Source: Pseudomonas abietaniphila (GTDB taxonomy: Bacteria; Pseudomonadota; Gammaproteobacteria; Pseudomonadales; Pseudomonadaceae). From it: a stretch of 64,000 nt of DNA. The number at the start of each line of letters is the position of its first letter. The stretch's first letter is position 1. Location of the stretch: positions 4,588,001 to 4,652,000 of the forward strand of contig NZ_CP155619.1 in the NCBI RefSeq assembly GCF_039697315.1. Direction: 5' to 3'. Of the stretch, positions 47,254-55,737 are shown one piece after another. The notes below the pieces were generated by a model. It had not been told where the DNA came from. It saw only the letters and a list, made by a program, of their open reading frames with translations, and made no database searches. The position numbers and the translations under genes were made by a program.

Positions 47254-47631
47254 TCAACCCACATCAATCTCCACCACGTCCCCCGCTAATCGCGCGGGCC
47301 ATGTGCGCAGCTTCAAGGCAGGATCCTCAAGGCAGGTTCCGTCTTCCAATCGATAATGCTGCTTATACAGCGGCGACGCGATCACCAGATCGCCCGCCAG
47401 GCTGCCGACCAAACCACGACCGATCACGTTCACTCCCGACACCGGATCACGGTTTTCCACGGCGAACAGTTGTGGTGTGCCGCTGATCGAGGCGACGTAG
47501 AACAGTGCCACCTGGGTATTGCCCACCAGCGCCACGACGCCGGAATTGAGGACCAGGTCCTGACGGGCGCACACGGCGCGCCAGGCGTGGGTTTGAGGCA
47601 TGTCCATCATCAGCGCATTGGCCTGGCTCAT
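47254..47631 (-). CDS. nirD: Nitrite reductase small subunit
   Basis: 125 residues, Rieske-like fold of the NADH-dependent assimilatory nitrite reductase. VALFYV, FAVENRDPVSG and GSLAGDLVIASPLYKQHY match NirD; the Rieske cysteines are absent, as is normal for this subunit. ATG 47631 overlaps the nirB stop by four bases. Last gene of the nirBD transcript; unlike P. aeruginosa, no nasA or cobA follows. Confidence 0.93.
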   Translation of the reverse strand: MSQANALMMDMPQTHAWRAVCARQDLVLNSGVVALVGNTQVALFYVASISGTPQLFAVENRDPVSGVNVIGRGLVGSLAGDLVIASPLYKQHYRLEDGTCLEDPALKLRTWPARLAGDVVEIDVG

Positions 47632-50186
47632 CGTGCGATCTCCGCAACAGGAATAAGGTTGAGTTCATTGGCCCGCGCCGGGCGGCGCTGGCTGCGTTCC
47701 TTGACGAAATGAATGTCCGGGTCGGCGCTCTTGTCGTTGACGAAGGTGCGGAAGCGTTTCAGTTTCTCGGGGCTCTTCAGTGCGTTGGCCCATTCGCATT
47801 CATAACGGTCCACGACCAGTTGCATTTGCTCCTCCAGCTCGGCGGCCAGCCCAAGGCTGTCGTCGATGACCACGGCTTTCAGGTAATCCAGGCCCCCTTC
47901 CAGCGATTCGCGCCAGACAGAGGTACGCTGCAGCTTGTCGGCGGTGCGGATGTAGAACATCAGCACACGGTCGATGTAGCGAATCAGCGTCTCGTCGTCC
48001 AGGTCGGTGGCGAACAGCTCGGCATGGCGTGGACGCATGCCGCCGTTGCCGCAGACGTACAGGTTCCAGCCGTTCTCCGTGGCGATGACGCCGATGTCCT
48101 TGCTCTGCGCTTCGGCGCATTCGCGGGTGCAACCGGACACTGCGAATTTCAGCTTGTGCGGCGAGCGAAGGCCCTTGTAACGGTCCTCGATGGTCAGCGC
48201 CATTTGCACGCTGTCCTGCACGCCATACCGGCACCAGGTGCTGCCGACGCAGGATTTCACCGTTCGCGTCGACTTGCCGTAGGCATGCCCGGTCTCGAAA
48301 CCGGCCGCGATCAACTCGGCCCAGATGTCCGGCAACTCATGCAATTGCGCACCAAACAGGTCGATGCGCTGACCGCCCGTGATTTTGGTGTACAGGTCGT
48401 ATTTCTTCGCCACCGCGCCGATGGCGATCAGGCCATCCGGCGTGATTTCACCGGCCGGAATCCGTGGCACCACCGAATACGTACCGTTCTTTTGCATATT
48501 CGCCATGAAAGTGTCGTTGGTGTCCTGCAAGGGGACCAGCGAAGGGTCCATGATCGGCTTGTTCCAGCACGATGCAAGGATGGAGCCGACAACCGGTTTG
48601 CAGATGTCGCAACCGACGTGCCCCTTGCCGTGGCGGACGAGCATCTCCTCGAAACTCTCGATATTTTCGACGCGAGCAAAGGCGTACAGCTCCTGACGCG
48701 TAAAGGCGAAGTGCTCGCACAGGCTCTTGTCGACAGCGACCCCGCGTGCGGTCAGCTCGTGTTCGAACACGCTTTTGAGCAAGGCCGAGCAGCCGCCGCA
48801 ACCGGTTGCCGCCTTGGTGCAGGCCTTGATTCCGGCAAGGTCGGTACAACCGCTGTCGATGGCCGAGCAGATCGCGCCTTTGCTGACGTTGTGGCAGGAG
48901 CAGATGGTCGCGGTGGCGGGCAACGCGTCGGCGCCCAGGGTTGGCGCGCCTTCGCTGTGGGGCAGGATCAGGCTCGACGGATCGGCCGGGAGCTTGATGC
49001 CGTTCTGCGCGTATTGCAGCAGCGTGTCGTAAAAGCTGTTGTCTCCGACCAGCACCGCGCCCAGCACCTGCTTGCCGTCGGCAGACACCACCAGACGTCG
49101 ATAAGTGGCTGTGGCCTCGTCGATAAAGCGATAGCTGCGCGCGCCGGTCAGGGCGCCATGGGCATCGCCGATAGACCCGACATCGACGCCGAGCAGCTTG
49201 AGTTTGGTTGACATGTCAGCGCCGAAGAACGGCTCGGCGTCCTGATCGCATAGCTGTGCCGCGACGTTACGCGCCATCTGATACCCCGGAGCGACCAGAC
49301 CGAACACGCTGCCGTTCCACGCTGCGCATTCGCCGATGGCAAAGATATCGGCGTCGCTGGTGCGGCAGTGTTCGTCAATGGCGATTCCACCGCGCGGACC
49401 AAGCGCCAGCTCGCACTGGCGGGCGAGGGCGTCTTGTGGCCGAATCCCGGCCGAGAACACGATCAGGTCGGTTTCAAGGAACTCCTCGCCCGCGAAGTTC
49501 ATGCGGTAGCGGTATTCCTCGCCTGCGCTGATTGATTGAGTGGCGCGAGAGAGATGCACGCCGACGCCCAGCGCTTCGATGCGGGCCTTGAGGGCTGCGC
49601 CGCCAAAGTCGTCCAGCTGCACGGGCATCAGACGCGGGGCGAACTCCACCACATGGGCTTCGAGGCCCAGGGATTTCAACGCATTGGCCGCTTCAAGTCC
49701 GAGCAGACCGCCGCCGACCACGACACCGCGTTTGGCATGGGTGGCAGCGGCGCGAATGGTGTCCAGATCGTCCAGCGTGCGGTACACAAGACGCGAATGG
49801 CCTTCGGCGCCTTCGATGGGCGGCACGAACGGATAAGAGCCGGTCGCGAGCACCAGTTTGTCGTAGGCAAAGCAGCCTTTGGAGGTGATGACTTCGCGGC
49901 GGCCGCGGTCGATCTCCAGCACCGGTACGCCCAGGTGCAGCGTCAGGCCGGGGTGTTCATATAAAGAAGCAGCGCTGAGGGCCAGTGACTCGGCATCGCG
50001 CCCGCCGAAGTACTCGGACAGGTGGACGCGGTCATAGGCGCGCTGGCCTTCTTCGCCGAACACATGGATGCGATAGCGCTCGAGGGCACCGGCGGCGATC
50101 AGTTGTTCGACGCAGTGGTGACCGACCATCCCGTTGCCAACGACGATCAGTGTTTGCACATCGTGAAGTGGGGCTGTGGTGTTCAT
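47628..50186 (-). CDS. nirB: Assimilatory nitrite reductase large subunit
   Basis: 852 residues; reduces nitrite to ammonium with NADH in the cytoplasm. Domains: FAD loop LIVVGNGMVGHHC, NAD loop VVGGGLLGLEAANAL, a BFD-type [2Fe-2S] region (CSCHNVSKGAICS ... CTKAATGCGGCS) near residues 415-465, then siroheme/[4Fe-4S] ligands CVGSTWC and CTREC near residues 650-690. Starts at ATG 50186, about 40 bases after the T-run of a leader terminator. Regulated, by the leader evidence, through sigma-54 and antitermination. Confidence 0.96.
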   Translation of the reverse strand: MNTTAPLHDVQTLIVVGNGMVGHHCVEQLIAAGALERYRIHVFGEEGQRAYDRVHLSEYFGGRDAESLALSAASLYEHPGLTLHLGVPVLEIDRGRREVITSKGCFAYDKLVLATGSYPFVPPIEGAEGHSRLVYRTLDDLDTIRAAATHAKRGVVVGGGLLGLEAANALKSLGLEAHVVEFAPRLMPVQLDDFGGAALKARIEALGVGVHLSRATQSISAGEEYRYRMNFAGEEFLETDLIVFSAGIRPQDALARQCELALGPRGGIAIDEHCRTSDADIFAIGECAAWNGSVFGLVAPGYQMARNVAAQLCDQDAEPFFGADMSTKLKLLGVDVGSIGDAHGALTGARSYRFIDEATATYRRLVVSADGKQVLGAVLVGDNSFYDTLLQYAQNGIKLPADPSSLILPHSEGAPTLGADALPATATICSCHNVSKGAICSAIDSGCTDLAGIKACTKAATGCGGCSALLKSVFEHELTARGVAVDKSLCEHFAFTRQELYAFARVENIESFEEMLVRHGKGHVGCDICKPVVGSILASCWNKPIMDPSLVPLQDTNDTFMANMQKNGTYSVVPRIPAGEITPDGLIAIGAVAKKYDLYTKITGGQRIDLFGAQLHELPDIWAELIAAGFETGHAYGKSTRTVKSCVGSTWCRYGVQDSVQMALTIEDRYKGLRSPHKLKFAVSGCTRECAEAQSKDIGVIATENGWNLYVCGNGGMRPRHAELFATDLDDETLIRYIDRVLMFYIRTADKLQRTSVWRESLEGGLDYLKAVVIDDSLGLAAELEEQMQLVVDRYECEWANALKSPEKLKRFRTFVNDKSADPDIHFVKERSQRRPARANELNLIPVAEIAR

Positions 50187-50226
50187 ATCGAGTCCCGGCC
50201 AAGGCCAATCAGGTTTTTTGAAAGCA

Positions 50227-50267
50227 AAAAAAAGGCGCCCGGAACCGTTCGGTTCCAGGCGCCTTTG
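50227..50267 (-). terminator. Leader terminator upstream of nirB
   Basis: On the minus strand, AAAGGCGCC-T-GGAACC, loop GAAC, GGTTCC-G-GGCGCC, followed by eight T. It lies in the untranslated leader, so nirB needs readthrough; its 5' arm overlaps hairpin P2. Confidence 0.9.
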
Positions 50268-50313
50268 CCTGTTCTTTTATGGGTTGTCACTCGACCACAG
50301 TGTCGGCACAACC
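50257..50313 (-). promoter_or_regulatory. ANTAR-type dual hexaloop antiterminator, nirBD leader
   Basis: P1 (50313-50282): stem GGTTGT/ACAACC with inner CGAC/GTCG closing a six-base loop ACTGTG. A 9-base linker follows. P2 (50272-50257): CAGGC/GCCTG closing loop AAAGGC. Both loops have A1 and G4, the signature bound by ANTAR proteins such as NasT. P2 uses AAAGGCGCCT, also the terminator 5' arm, so P2 and the terminator are exclusive. Confidence 0.75.
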
Positions 50314-50403
50314 TGTAGAGCCCATCGCCGTGTGGCGCGGACGATCATCGTTGACCGACCAGGGCTGCCCACCGCGCATTCGGGTTGGGCTTGAAAGGGA
50401 TGA

Positions 50404-50419
50404 AGCAATGGGTGTGCCA
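50404..50419 (-). promoter_or_regulatory. Sigma-54 promoter of nirBD
   Basis: On the minus strand, TGGCACA-N4-TTGCT, with GG and GC ten bases apart. Start expected near 50393, giving a leader of about 207 bases. Points to NtrC control by nitrogen limitation. Confidence 0.75.
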
Positions 50420-50441
50420 GTTGTGGACGCAGTGCGATCAG

Positions 50442-50584
50442 TGTAGGAGCGTGGCTTGTCCCGCGATCGGCGGGGAACCCGTCGTGAAGCCTGTGGACGC
50501 AGTCAGCCCAATACACCCTGTTAATCAGATTGACTTCGCGGCAGATCGTCCGGATGCGGCCCAGAGACAGGCCACGCTCCTACA
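50442..50584. repeat. REP pair, class C, chimeric right arm, between nirB and nasA
   Basis: TGTAGGAGCGTGGCTTGTCC at the left and GGCCACGCTCCTACA at the right, 143 bases. The right arm carries TCCGGATGCGGCCCAGA (50549-50565). It separates the two sigma-54 promoters. Confidence 0.85.
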
Positions 50585-50598
50585 AGGGATAGCGTATG

Positions 50599-50613
50599 GC
50601 ACGCAAACGGTGC
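50599..50613. promoter_or_regulatory. Candidate NtrC site
   Basis: GCAC-N7-GTGC, the spacing of the NtrC dyad, 131 bases upstream of the nasA -24 element and 180 from that of nirB. A single half-consensus dyad, so moderate support. Confidence 0.45.
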
Positions 50614-50743
50614 GATTTCGTGAGGTTCGCCCCATTGCGAGGCCGAAATGCAAGTGTCGGTCGCTGCCTTGCTTTCCAGCCAGAGCGCCTTTGTACACGC
50701 CACCGCCAGCCACTCGCACTCGCTTCAAGGCCTCCCATCAGGC

Positions 50744-50759
50744 TGGCCTGTCCTTTGCA
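50744..50759 (+). promoter_or_regulatory. Sigma-54 promoter of nasA
   Basis: TGGCCTG-N4-TTGCA with GG and GC ten bases apart. Start expected near 50770, only about five bases before the first leader hairpin. Confidence 0.75.
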
Positions 50760-50774
50760 GTCATCCTTTATATA

Positions 50775-50817
50775 GGCAGTCAACGCCGATTGCCCTCTTC
50801 ACGACAAAGGCGCCGTG
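50775..50817 (+). promoter_or_regulatory. ANTAR-type dual hexaloop antiterminator, nasA leader
   Basis: P1 (50775-50794): GGCAGTC/GATTGCC (one G-U pair) closing loop AACGCC. Linker of 5 bases. P2 (50800-50817): CACGAC/GCCGTG (one A-C mismatch) closing loop AAAGGC. Both loops have A1 and G4. P2 includes AAAGGCGCC, the terminator 5' arm. Confidence 0.75.
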
Positions 50818-50860
50818 TGCTCCCCGTTTTTCAACGGAGGAGAACAGGGCGTCTTTTTTT
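50806..50860 (+). terminator. Leader terminator upstream of nasA
   Basis: AAAGGCGCC pairs with GGCGTCTTT (one G-U), with an inner CTCC/GGAG and CCGT/ACGG stem, then seven T. It ends 19 bases before the nasA ATG. Confidence 0.85.
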
Positions 50861-50878
50861 GGGTTCGGGAAACGGGTT

Positions 50879-53800
50879 ATGGCGAGCAACAGCGTACGAA
50901 GCGTGTGTCCTTATTGCGGTGTCGGCTGCGGCATCGTCATGCAGGTCGAGAATAACCGCGTGATCAAGGTCAGCGGAGACAAGGCGCATCCGACCAATTC
51001 CGGGCGTCTGTGCACCAAGGGCACTACCTGTGGTCAGGCGATTGCCGAATCCGGTCGGATGACGTCCGCCTACCTGCGGCATCAGCGTAGTCAGGACCCG
51101 GTGCGCAGTGATATCGACGCCGCGATCACGGAAACGGCCAGCCGCCTGCGGGGCATTCTTGATCGTGACGGACCCGATGCGCTCGCGTTCTATGTCTCGG
51201 GCCAGATGTCCTTGGAAGCGCAGTACCTGGCCAACAAGCTTGCCAAAGGTTTCGTGCGCACGAACAACATCGAATCCAACTCCCGGCTGTGCATGGCGAG
51301 CGCTGGCAGCGGTTATAAATTGTCGCTGGGTTCGGACGGTCCGCCGGGTTCCTATGACGACTTCGACAAGGCCGACCTGTTCTTTGTCATCGGCGCCAAT
51401 ATGGCCGACTGTCACCCGATCCTGTTCCTGCGCATGATGGATCGGGTCAAGGCGGGCGCAAAGCTGATCGTCGTGGACCCTCGGCGCAGCGCCACGGCGG
51501 ACAAGGCCAGCCTTTTCCTGCCCATCAAACCCGGCACCGATCTGGCGTTGCTCAACGGCCTGCTCTATCTGTTGCTGGAAAACGGCGATGTCGACACCGA
51601 CTTCATCGACGCCTTCACCCAAGGCTGGGACGTGATGCCCGAGTTCCTGGCCAATTACACGCCCGCTCACGTCGCGCAGATCACCGGGCTACCCGAGGCA
51701 GACGTTCGTCAGGCTGCCCGGATGATCGGTCTGGCGCCGGAGTGGATGAGTTGCTGGACCATGGGGCTGAACCAGAGCACCCACGGCACCTGGAACACCA
51801 ACGCGTTGTGCAACCTGCATCTGGCCACCGGCGCGATTTGTCGCCCTGGTAGCGGCCCGTTTTCGCTCACCGGTCAACCGAATGCCATGGGCGGCCGGGA
51901 AATGGGTTATATGGGCCCCGGCCTTCCGGGTCAGCGGTCGGTACTGGTTGAGGCGGATCGCTGTTTTATCGAAGACCTGTGGTCGATTCCGCGCGGCAGT
52001 CTGGATCAGACACTCGGGGGTGGCACCATCGACCTGTTCGAACAGATGCGTGACGGGCACATCAAGGCCTGCTGGATCATCTGCACCAACCCCGTGGCAA
52101 GCGTCGCCAATCGCTCGACAGTGATCCAGGCACTGCAAAAGGCTGAATTGGTGATCACTCAGGACGCGTTTCTCGACACCGAAACCAATCGCTACGCGGA
52201 CATTCTCCTGCCCGGTGCGCTGTGGGCGGAAGCGGAAGGGGTGATGATCAACTCGGAGCGCAATCTGACCCTGACTCAAAAGGCGGTCGATGCGCCGGGT
52301 GAGGCGTTGCCTGATTGGCAGATCATCGCCCGGGTCGCCTGCGAAATGGGGTTTGCCGAAAGCTTCAGCTACGCCTCGGCCGAGGACGTGTTCGAAGAAA
52401 TCAAACAGGCCTGGAACCCGAAAACCGGTTACGACATTCGTGGTGCCAGCTATGGGCGTCTTCGCGATCAGTCGCTGCAATGGCCTTGCGGCCCTGACGA
52501 CACCGGCACGCGTCACCCGATTCGCTATCTCGATAAAAGTGGCGAACCGTCAGAGCGCCCGAGGCTCGTTTTCGCGACGGACCACGGCAAGGCGGTTTTT
52601 CTGCCGCGTCCACACCTGCCGCCGGCCGAGATGCCAAACGATGCGTTTCCGATGGTGCTGAATACCGGTCGCCTGCAACACCAGTGGCACACGCTGACCA
52701 AGACCGGAAAAGTCCCGACCCTCAACAAGCTCAATCCCGGTCCTTTCGTCGAGATCCATCCGGTCGACGCAGCGGCGTTGGGCATCCGCGACAAGGACGC
52801 CGTGGAAATCCGGTCGGTGCGCGGTCAGGCGGTTCTGCCAGCCGTGGTGACCGACCGGGTGAGACCGGGTAATTGCTTTGCGCCGTTTCACTGGAACGAT
52901 GTCTACGGTGAGCACCTGGCGATCAACGCTGTCACCAGTGACGCCGTCGATCCGGTTTCGAAGCAGCCCGAATTCAAGTTCTGCGCAGTCGCGCTGCGCA
53001 AGGTTGAGCTGATCGGCCATCGTTTTCTTGATGTGCCACAGCCCGATGCGCAGACGCTGGAAGAGTCCGAAGGGGAGCCGCTGCTCACTTTGCTCTGGGC
53101 CTCGCAAACCGGCAACGCAGAGGCACTCGCCAAACGCTTCGGCACGCACCTGCGCTCATCAGGCATCCCAGTGCAGGTCGCTGCGATGGACCAATTTCCG
53201 GTGGCACGCCTGAGCGATGTCAGCCATCTCGCGTTGATCAGCAGCACCTTTGGCGACGGCGACTCGCCCGACAACGGTCAGCGGTTCTGGCAGTCGCTGA
53301 GCGAACGCCAGGAGCGGCTGGAGTCGCTGCGTTACGCCGTGCTCGCGCTGGGGGATCCGAGCTACGACCGCTTCTGCCAGCACGGCAAAAATCTCGATCA
53401 GCGACTGCTGACATTAGGGGCTTCGCCGTTGATGCCTCGTGTCGATTGTGACGGCGATTTTCAGGACCATGCCGATGGATGGTTCATGGCGCTGCAACAG
53501 GCGCTGGATCTTCCTCCCATCGACATGACCCCGCAAACGTCGAGCAGCCAACCGTCGCGTGCGCACCCTCATAACGCCAGGCTGTCGATCAACCGACGCT
53601 TGAACGGCGAGGGCGCGAGCAAGGACACACGGCAGTTTGCGCTGACGCTGGGCGACTCGGGTCTGGCTTACGAGGCAGGCGATGCGCTGGGCGTGTGGCC
53701 ACGCAATTGTCCGGCATTGATCGATGAAGTGCTCGCGTTGACGGGCCTGCGGGGCGACCAGCCCGTGAGTGTCGGCAAGGTGGGGGAAATGCCGTTGTCA

Positions 53801-54655
53801 CAGGCACTGACTTCGCAATTCGAAATCGCAAGACCCACGGCAGAAGCGCTGGGTTTCATTGCCGAGCGCAGCGGCAGTAGCGAGCTTAAAACCTTGCTGA
53901 CCGAGCCGTTCAACAGCGAGTTGAAGGACTGGCTATGGGGAAGGCAACTGGCGGACGTGATTCGGGAGTTTCCGCTGAGCTGTTCAGCGCAGGAGTTGCT
54001 GGACCACCTCAAGCCGCTTCAGCCCCGGTTGTACTCCATCGCATCCAGCGCAAAGGCACATCCCGATGAGGTTCATCTGACGGTTTCTGCCGTGCGATAC
54101 GGCAAGCGCAAGGGCGTGTCCTCAACCTTTCTCGCCGACCGTGCCGGTGACGGCGAGGTGCCGATTTTCCTGCAACCGACCCAGCACTTTCGCGTACCGG
54201 TCGAGGGTGACGTGCCGATGATCATGATCGGGCCCGGCACTGGCGTGGCACCGTTCAGGGCGTTTCTGCAGGAGCGGCGCATGCGTGCCGATCGCGGACG
54301 CAACTGGCTGTTCTTCGGTGAGCAGCATGCGGCCACGGATTTCTACTACCGCGACGAGCTCGAAGGCATGCAAAAAGACGGTTTGCTCACGCACCTGAGC
54401 CTGGCGTTTTCCCGTGATCAGGCCGAGAAGATCTACGTCCAGCATCGCATCCGCGAACAGGGCGCGGAACTGTGGCGGTGGTTGCAGGACGGCGCGCGCA
54501 TCTACGTGTGCGGGGATGCGACGCACATGGCCAGTGACGTTGATCAGGCATTGCGCGAGGTCATCGTTGCCCATGGCGGGATGAGCACAGAGCGTGCCGC
54601 CGAGCATCTGCGAGTGATGGCCGGCGAGAAGCGCTATGTGCGGGACGTTTATTAA
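50879..54655 (+). CDS. nasA: Assimilatory nitrate reductase fused to CysJ-like flavoprotein
   Basis: 1258 residues. Residues 1-60 carry a [4Fe-4S] site (CPYCGVGC ... RLCTKG), followed by the Mo-bis-MGD catalytic region and, about 600-720, the molybdopterin dinucleotide C-terminal domain (NTGRLQHQWHT). A flavodoxin domain begins near 735 (LLWASQTGNAEALAKRFG), then an FAD/NADPH reductase of the CysJ type (RLYSIASSAK; MIGPGTGVAPFRAFLQERR; CGDATHMASDVDQAL). It should pass electrons from NADPH through FAD and FMN to the Mo centre and so need no separate NasB-type reductase. ATG 50879; the frame upstream is the leader, not protein. Confidence 0.92.
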   Translation: MASNSVRSVCPYCGVGCGIVMQVENNRVIKVSGDKAHPTNSGRLCTKGTTCGQAIAESGRMTSAYLRHQRSQDPVRSDIDAAITETASRLRGILDRDGPDALAFYVSGQMSLEAQYLANKLAKGFVRTNNIESNSRLCMASAGSGYKLSLGSDGPPGSYDDFDKADLFFVIGANMADCHPILFLRMMDRVKAGAKLIVVDPRRSATADKASLFLPIKPGTDLALLNGLLYLLLENGDVDTDFIDAFTQGWDVMPEFLANYTPAHVAQITGLPEADVRQAARMIGLAPEWMSCWTMGLNQSTHGTWNTNALCNLHLATGAICRPGSGPFSLTGQPNAMGGREMGYMGPGLPGQRSVLVEADRCFIEDLWSIPRGSLDQTLGGGTIDLFEQMRDGHIKACWIICTNPVASVANRSTVIQALQKAELVITQDAFLDTETNRYADILLPGALWAEAEGVMINSERNLTLTQKAVDAPGEALPDWQIIARVACEMGFAESFSYASAEDVFEEIKQAWNPKTGYDIRGASYGRLRDQSLQWPCGPDDTGTRHPIRYLDKSGEPSERPRLVFATDHGKAVFLPRPHLPPAEMPNDAFPMVLNTGRLQHQWHTLTKTGKVPTLNKLNPGPFVEIHPVDAAALGIRDKDAVEIRSVRGQAVLPAVVTDRVRPGNCFAPFHWNDVYGEHLAINAVTSDAVDPVSKQPEFKFCAVALRKVELIGHRFLDVPQPDAQTLEESEGEPLLTLLWASQTGNAEALAKRFGTHLRSSGIPVQVAAMDQFPVARLSDVSHLALISSTFGDGDSPDNGQRFWQSLSERQERLESLRYAVLALGDPSYDRFCQHGKNLDQRLLTLGASPLMPRVDCDGDFQDHADGWFMALQQALDLPPIDMTPQTSSSQPSRAHPHNARLSINRRLNGEGASKDTRQFALTLGDSGLAYEAGDALGVWPRNCPALIDEVLALTGLRGDQPVSVGKVGEMPLSQALTSQFEIARPTAEALGFIAERSGSSELKTLLTEPFNSELKDWLWGRQLADVIREFPLSCSAQELLDHLKPLQPRLYSIASSAKAHPDEVHLTVSAVRYGKRKGVSSTFLADRAGDGEVPIFLQPTQHFRVPVEGDVPMIMIGPGTGVAPFRAFLQERRMRADRGRNWLFFGEQHAATDFYYRDELEGMQKDGLLTHLSLAFSRDQAEKIYVQHRIREQGAELWRWLQDGARIYVCGDATHMASDVDQALREVIVAHGGMSTERAAEHLRVMAGEKRYVRDVY

Positions 54656-54704
54656 GCCCGGTCATCGGATCGCCCAATACAGGGGCGCTGGCCGTACCGT
54701 TCCC

Positions 54705-55631
54705 TCAGTAGCCTTGATGCCGGGCGATCACGCCTTGCATCGCTTCCCCTTGCTGGTGGCGACGAAGGTTGCCGAGCAATACCTCGAAAGCGGTGTCGGG
54801 AGAGGTGTTTGCGCCGATATGAGGTGTCAGCCAGATGTTGGGATGGTGCCAGAACGGATGATCGGTCGAAGGCGGCTCGTCCTCAAGCACGTCGACGACG
54901 GCCTCACTCAGTTGCCCACTGTCCAGCGCATCCAGCAGGTCGCGCTCGATCAGATGTCCGCCCCGTCCCAGGTTGATCAGTTGGGCACCTTTGGGCATGG
55001 CAGCGAAGGTCTGCGCATTCAACACACCACGGGTGTCGTCCGTCAGAGGGAGCAGGCAGATCAGAATGTCGCATTGGGCGAGAAAGGGCTTGAGTTGATC
55101 ATCGCCAGCGTAGCATTGCACGCCGTCGATGTGTTTCTGTGACCGTGACCAGCCCCGCAGTTCAAAGCCAAACGGGCGCAGGGCTTGCGTCACCGCCAAG
55201 CCGAGATTGCCCAGGCCCATGACCCCGACACGGCGCCGTCTGGCGGGTGTCAGTGCATGTTCTTTCCAGACCCCCGCCTGTTGCTGACGCACATAAAGGG
55301 GAATCTGCCGATGCAGGCTCAGCACGGCAAAACAGGCGTACTCGACGATGCCTTGGGCAATGCCGGGATCGAGCATCCGGACCACCTGGATGTGCTCCGG
55401 CAGTTCGCCAAGGTCGAACTGATCGACCCCGGCAGAGGTGGCGAAGATCACTTCGAGGTTGGGAAAGCGCGCGAGCAAGTCTTGCGGTGGTTGCCAGGCG
55501 GCGAAGTAACGCACCTGCAATGGATCCCCCATGTCCGGCCACAGGCGTACATCGATGTCCGGTGCATGCTGTTCGAACAGTGATTTCCAGACGCTGCCAC
55601 GTGAGTCGTCAACTTTGAACAGCAGGGCCAT
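54705..55631 (-). CDS. Glyoxylate/hydroxypyruvate reductase A-like dehydrogenase
   Basis: 308 residues, D-2-hydroxyacid dehydrogenase of the GhrA type. Cofactor loop GVMGLGNLGLAVTQAL; catalytic Arg region LINLGRGGHLIERDLL, Glu in DVLEDEPP and His in WLTPHIGANTSP. The WSRSQK after the cofactor strand has an Arg that suggests NADPH preference. Start ATG 55631 gives the usual N-terminus. It converges with nasA, 49 bases apart, and precedes no obvious partner. Confidence 0.88.
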   Translation of the reverse strand: MALLFKVDDSRGSVWKSLFEQHAPDIDVRLWPDMGDPLQVRYFAAWQPPQDLLARFPNLEVIFATSAGVDQFDLGELPEHIQVVRMLDPGIAQGIVEYACFAVLSLHRQIPLYVRQQQAGVWKEHALTPARRRRVGVMGLGNLGLAVTQALRPFGFELRGWSRSQKHIDGVQCYAGDDQLKPFLAQCDILICLLPLTDDTRGVLNAQTFAAMPKGAQLINLGRGGHLIERDLLDALDSGQLSEAVVDVLEDEPPSTDHPFWHHPNIWLTPHIGANTSPDTAFEVLLGNLRRHQQGEAMQGVIARHQGY

Positions 55632-55737
55632 GGGGAACTCGCAGTTGAGGGGAGGGTGTTCATACGATGCCAGAGCCCGGCGCAACAATCTCCCGAATCA
55701 TGGGGCGCAGACAGGAGATTGCGCGCAACTGGCCGGG

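Noticed and set aside
50597..50613. Sigma-54 promoter at TGGCACG near 50597
   Set aside because: The GG-to-GC spacing is two bases too long; the dyad fits an NtrC site better, and the proper promoter is at 50744.
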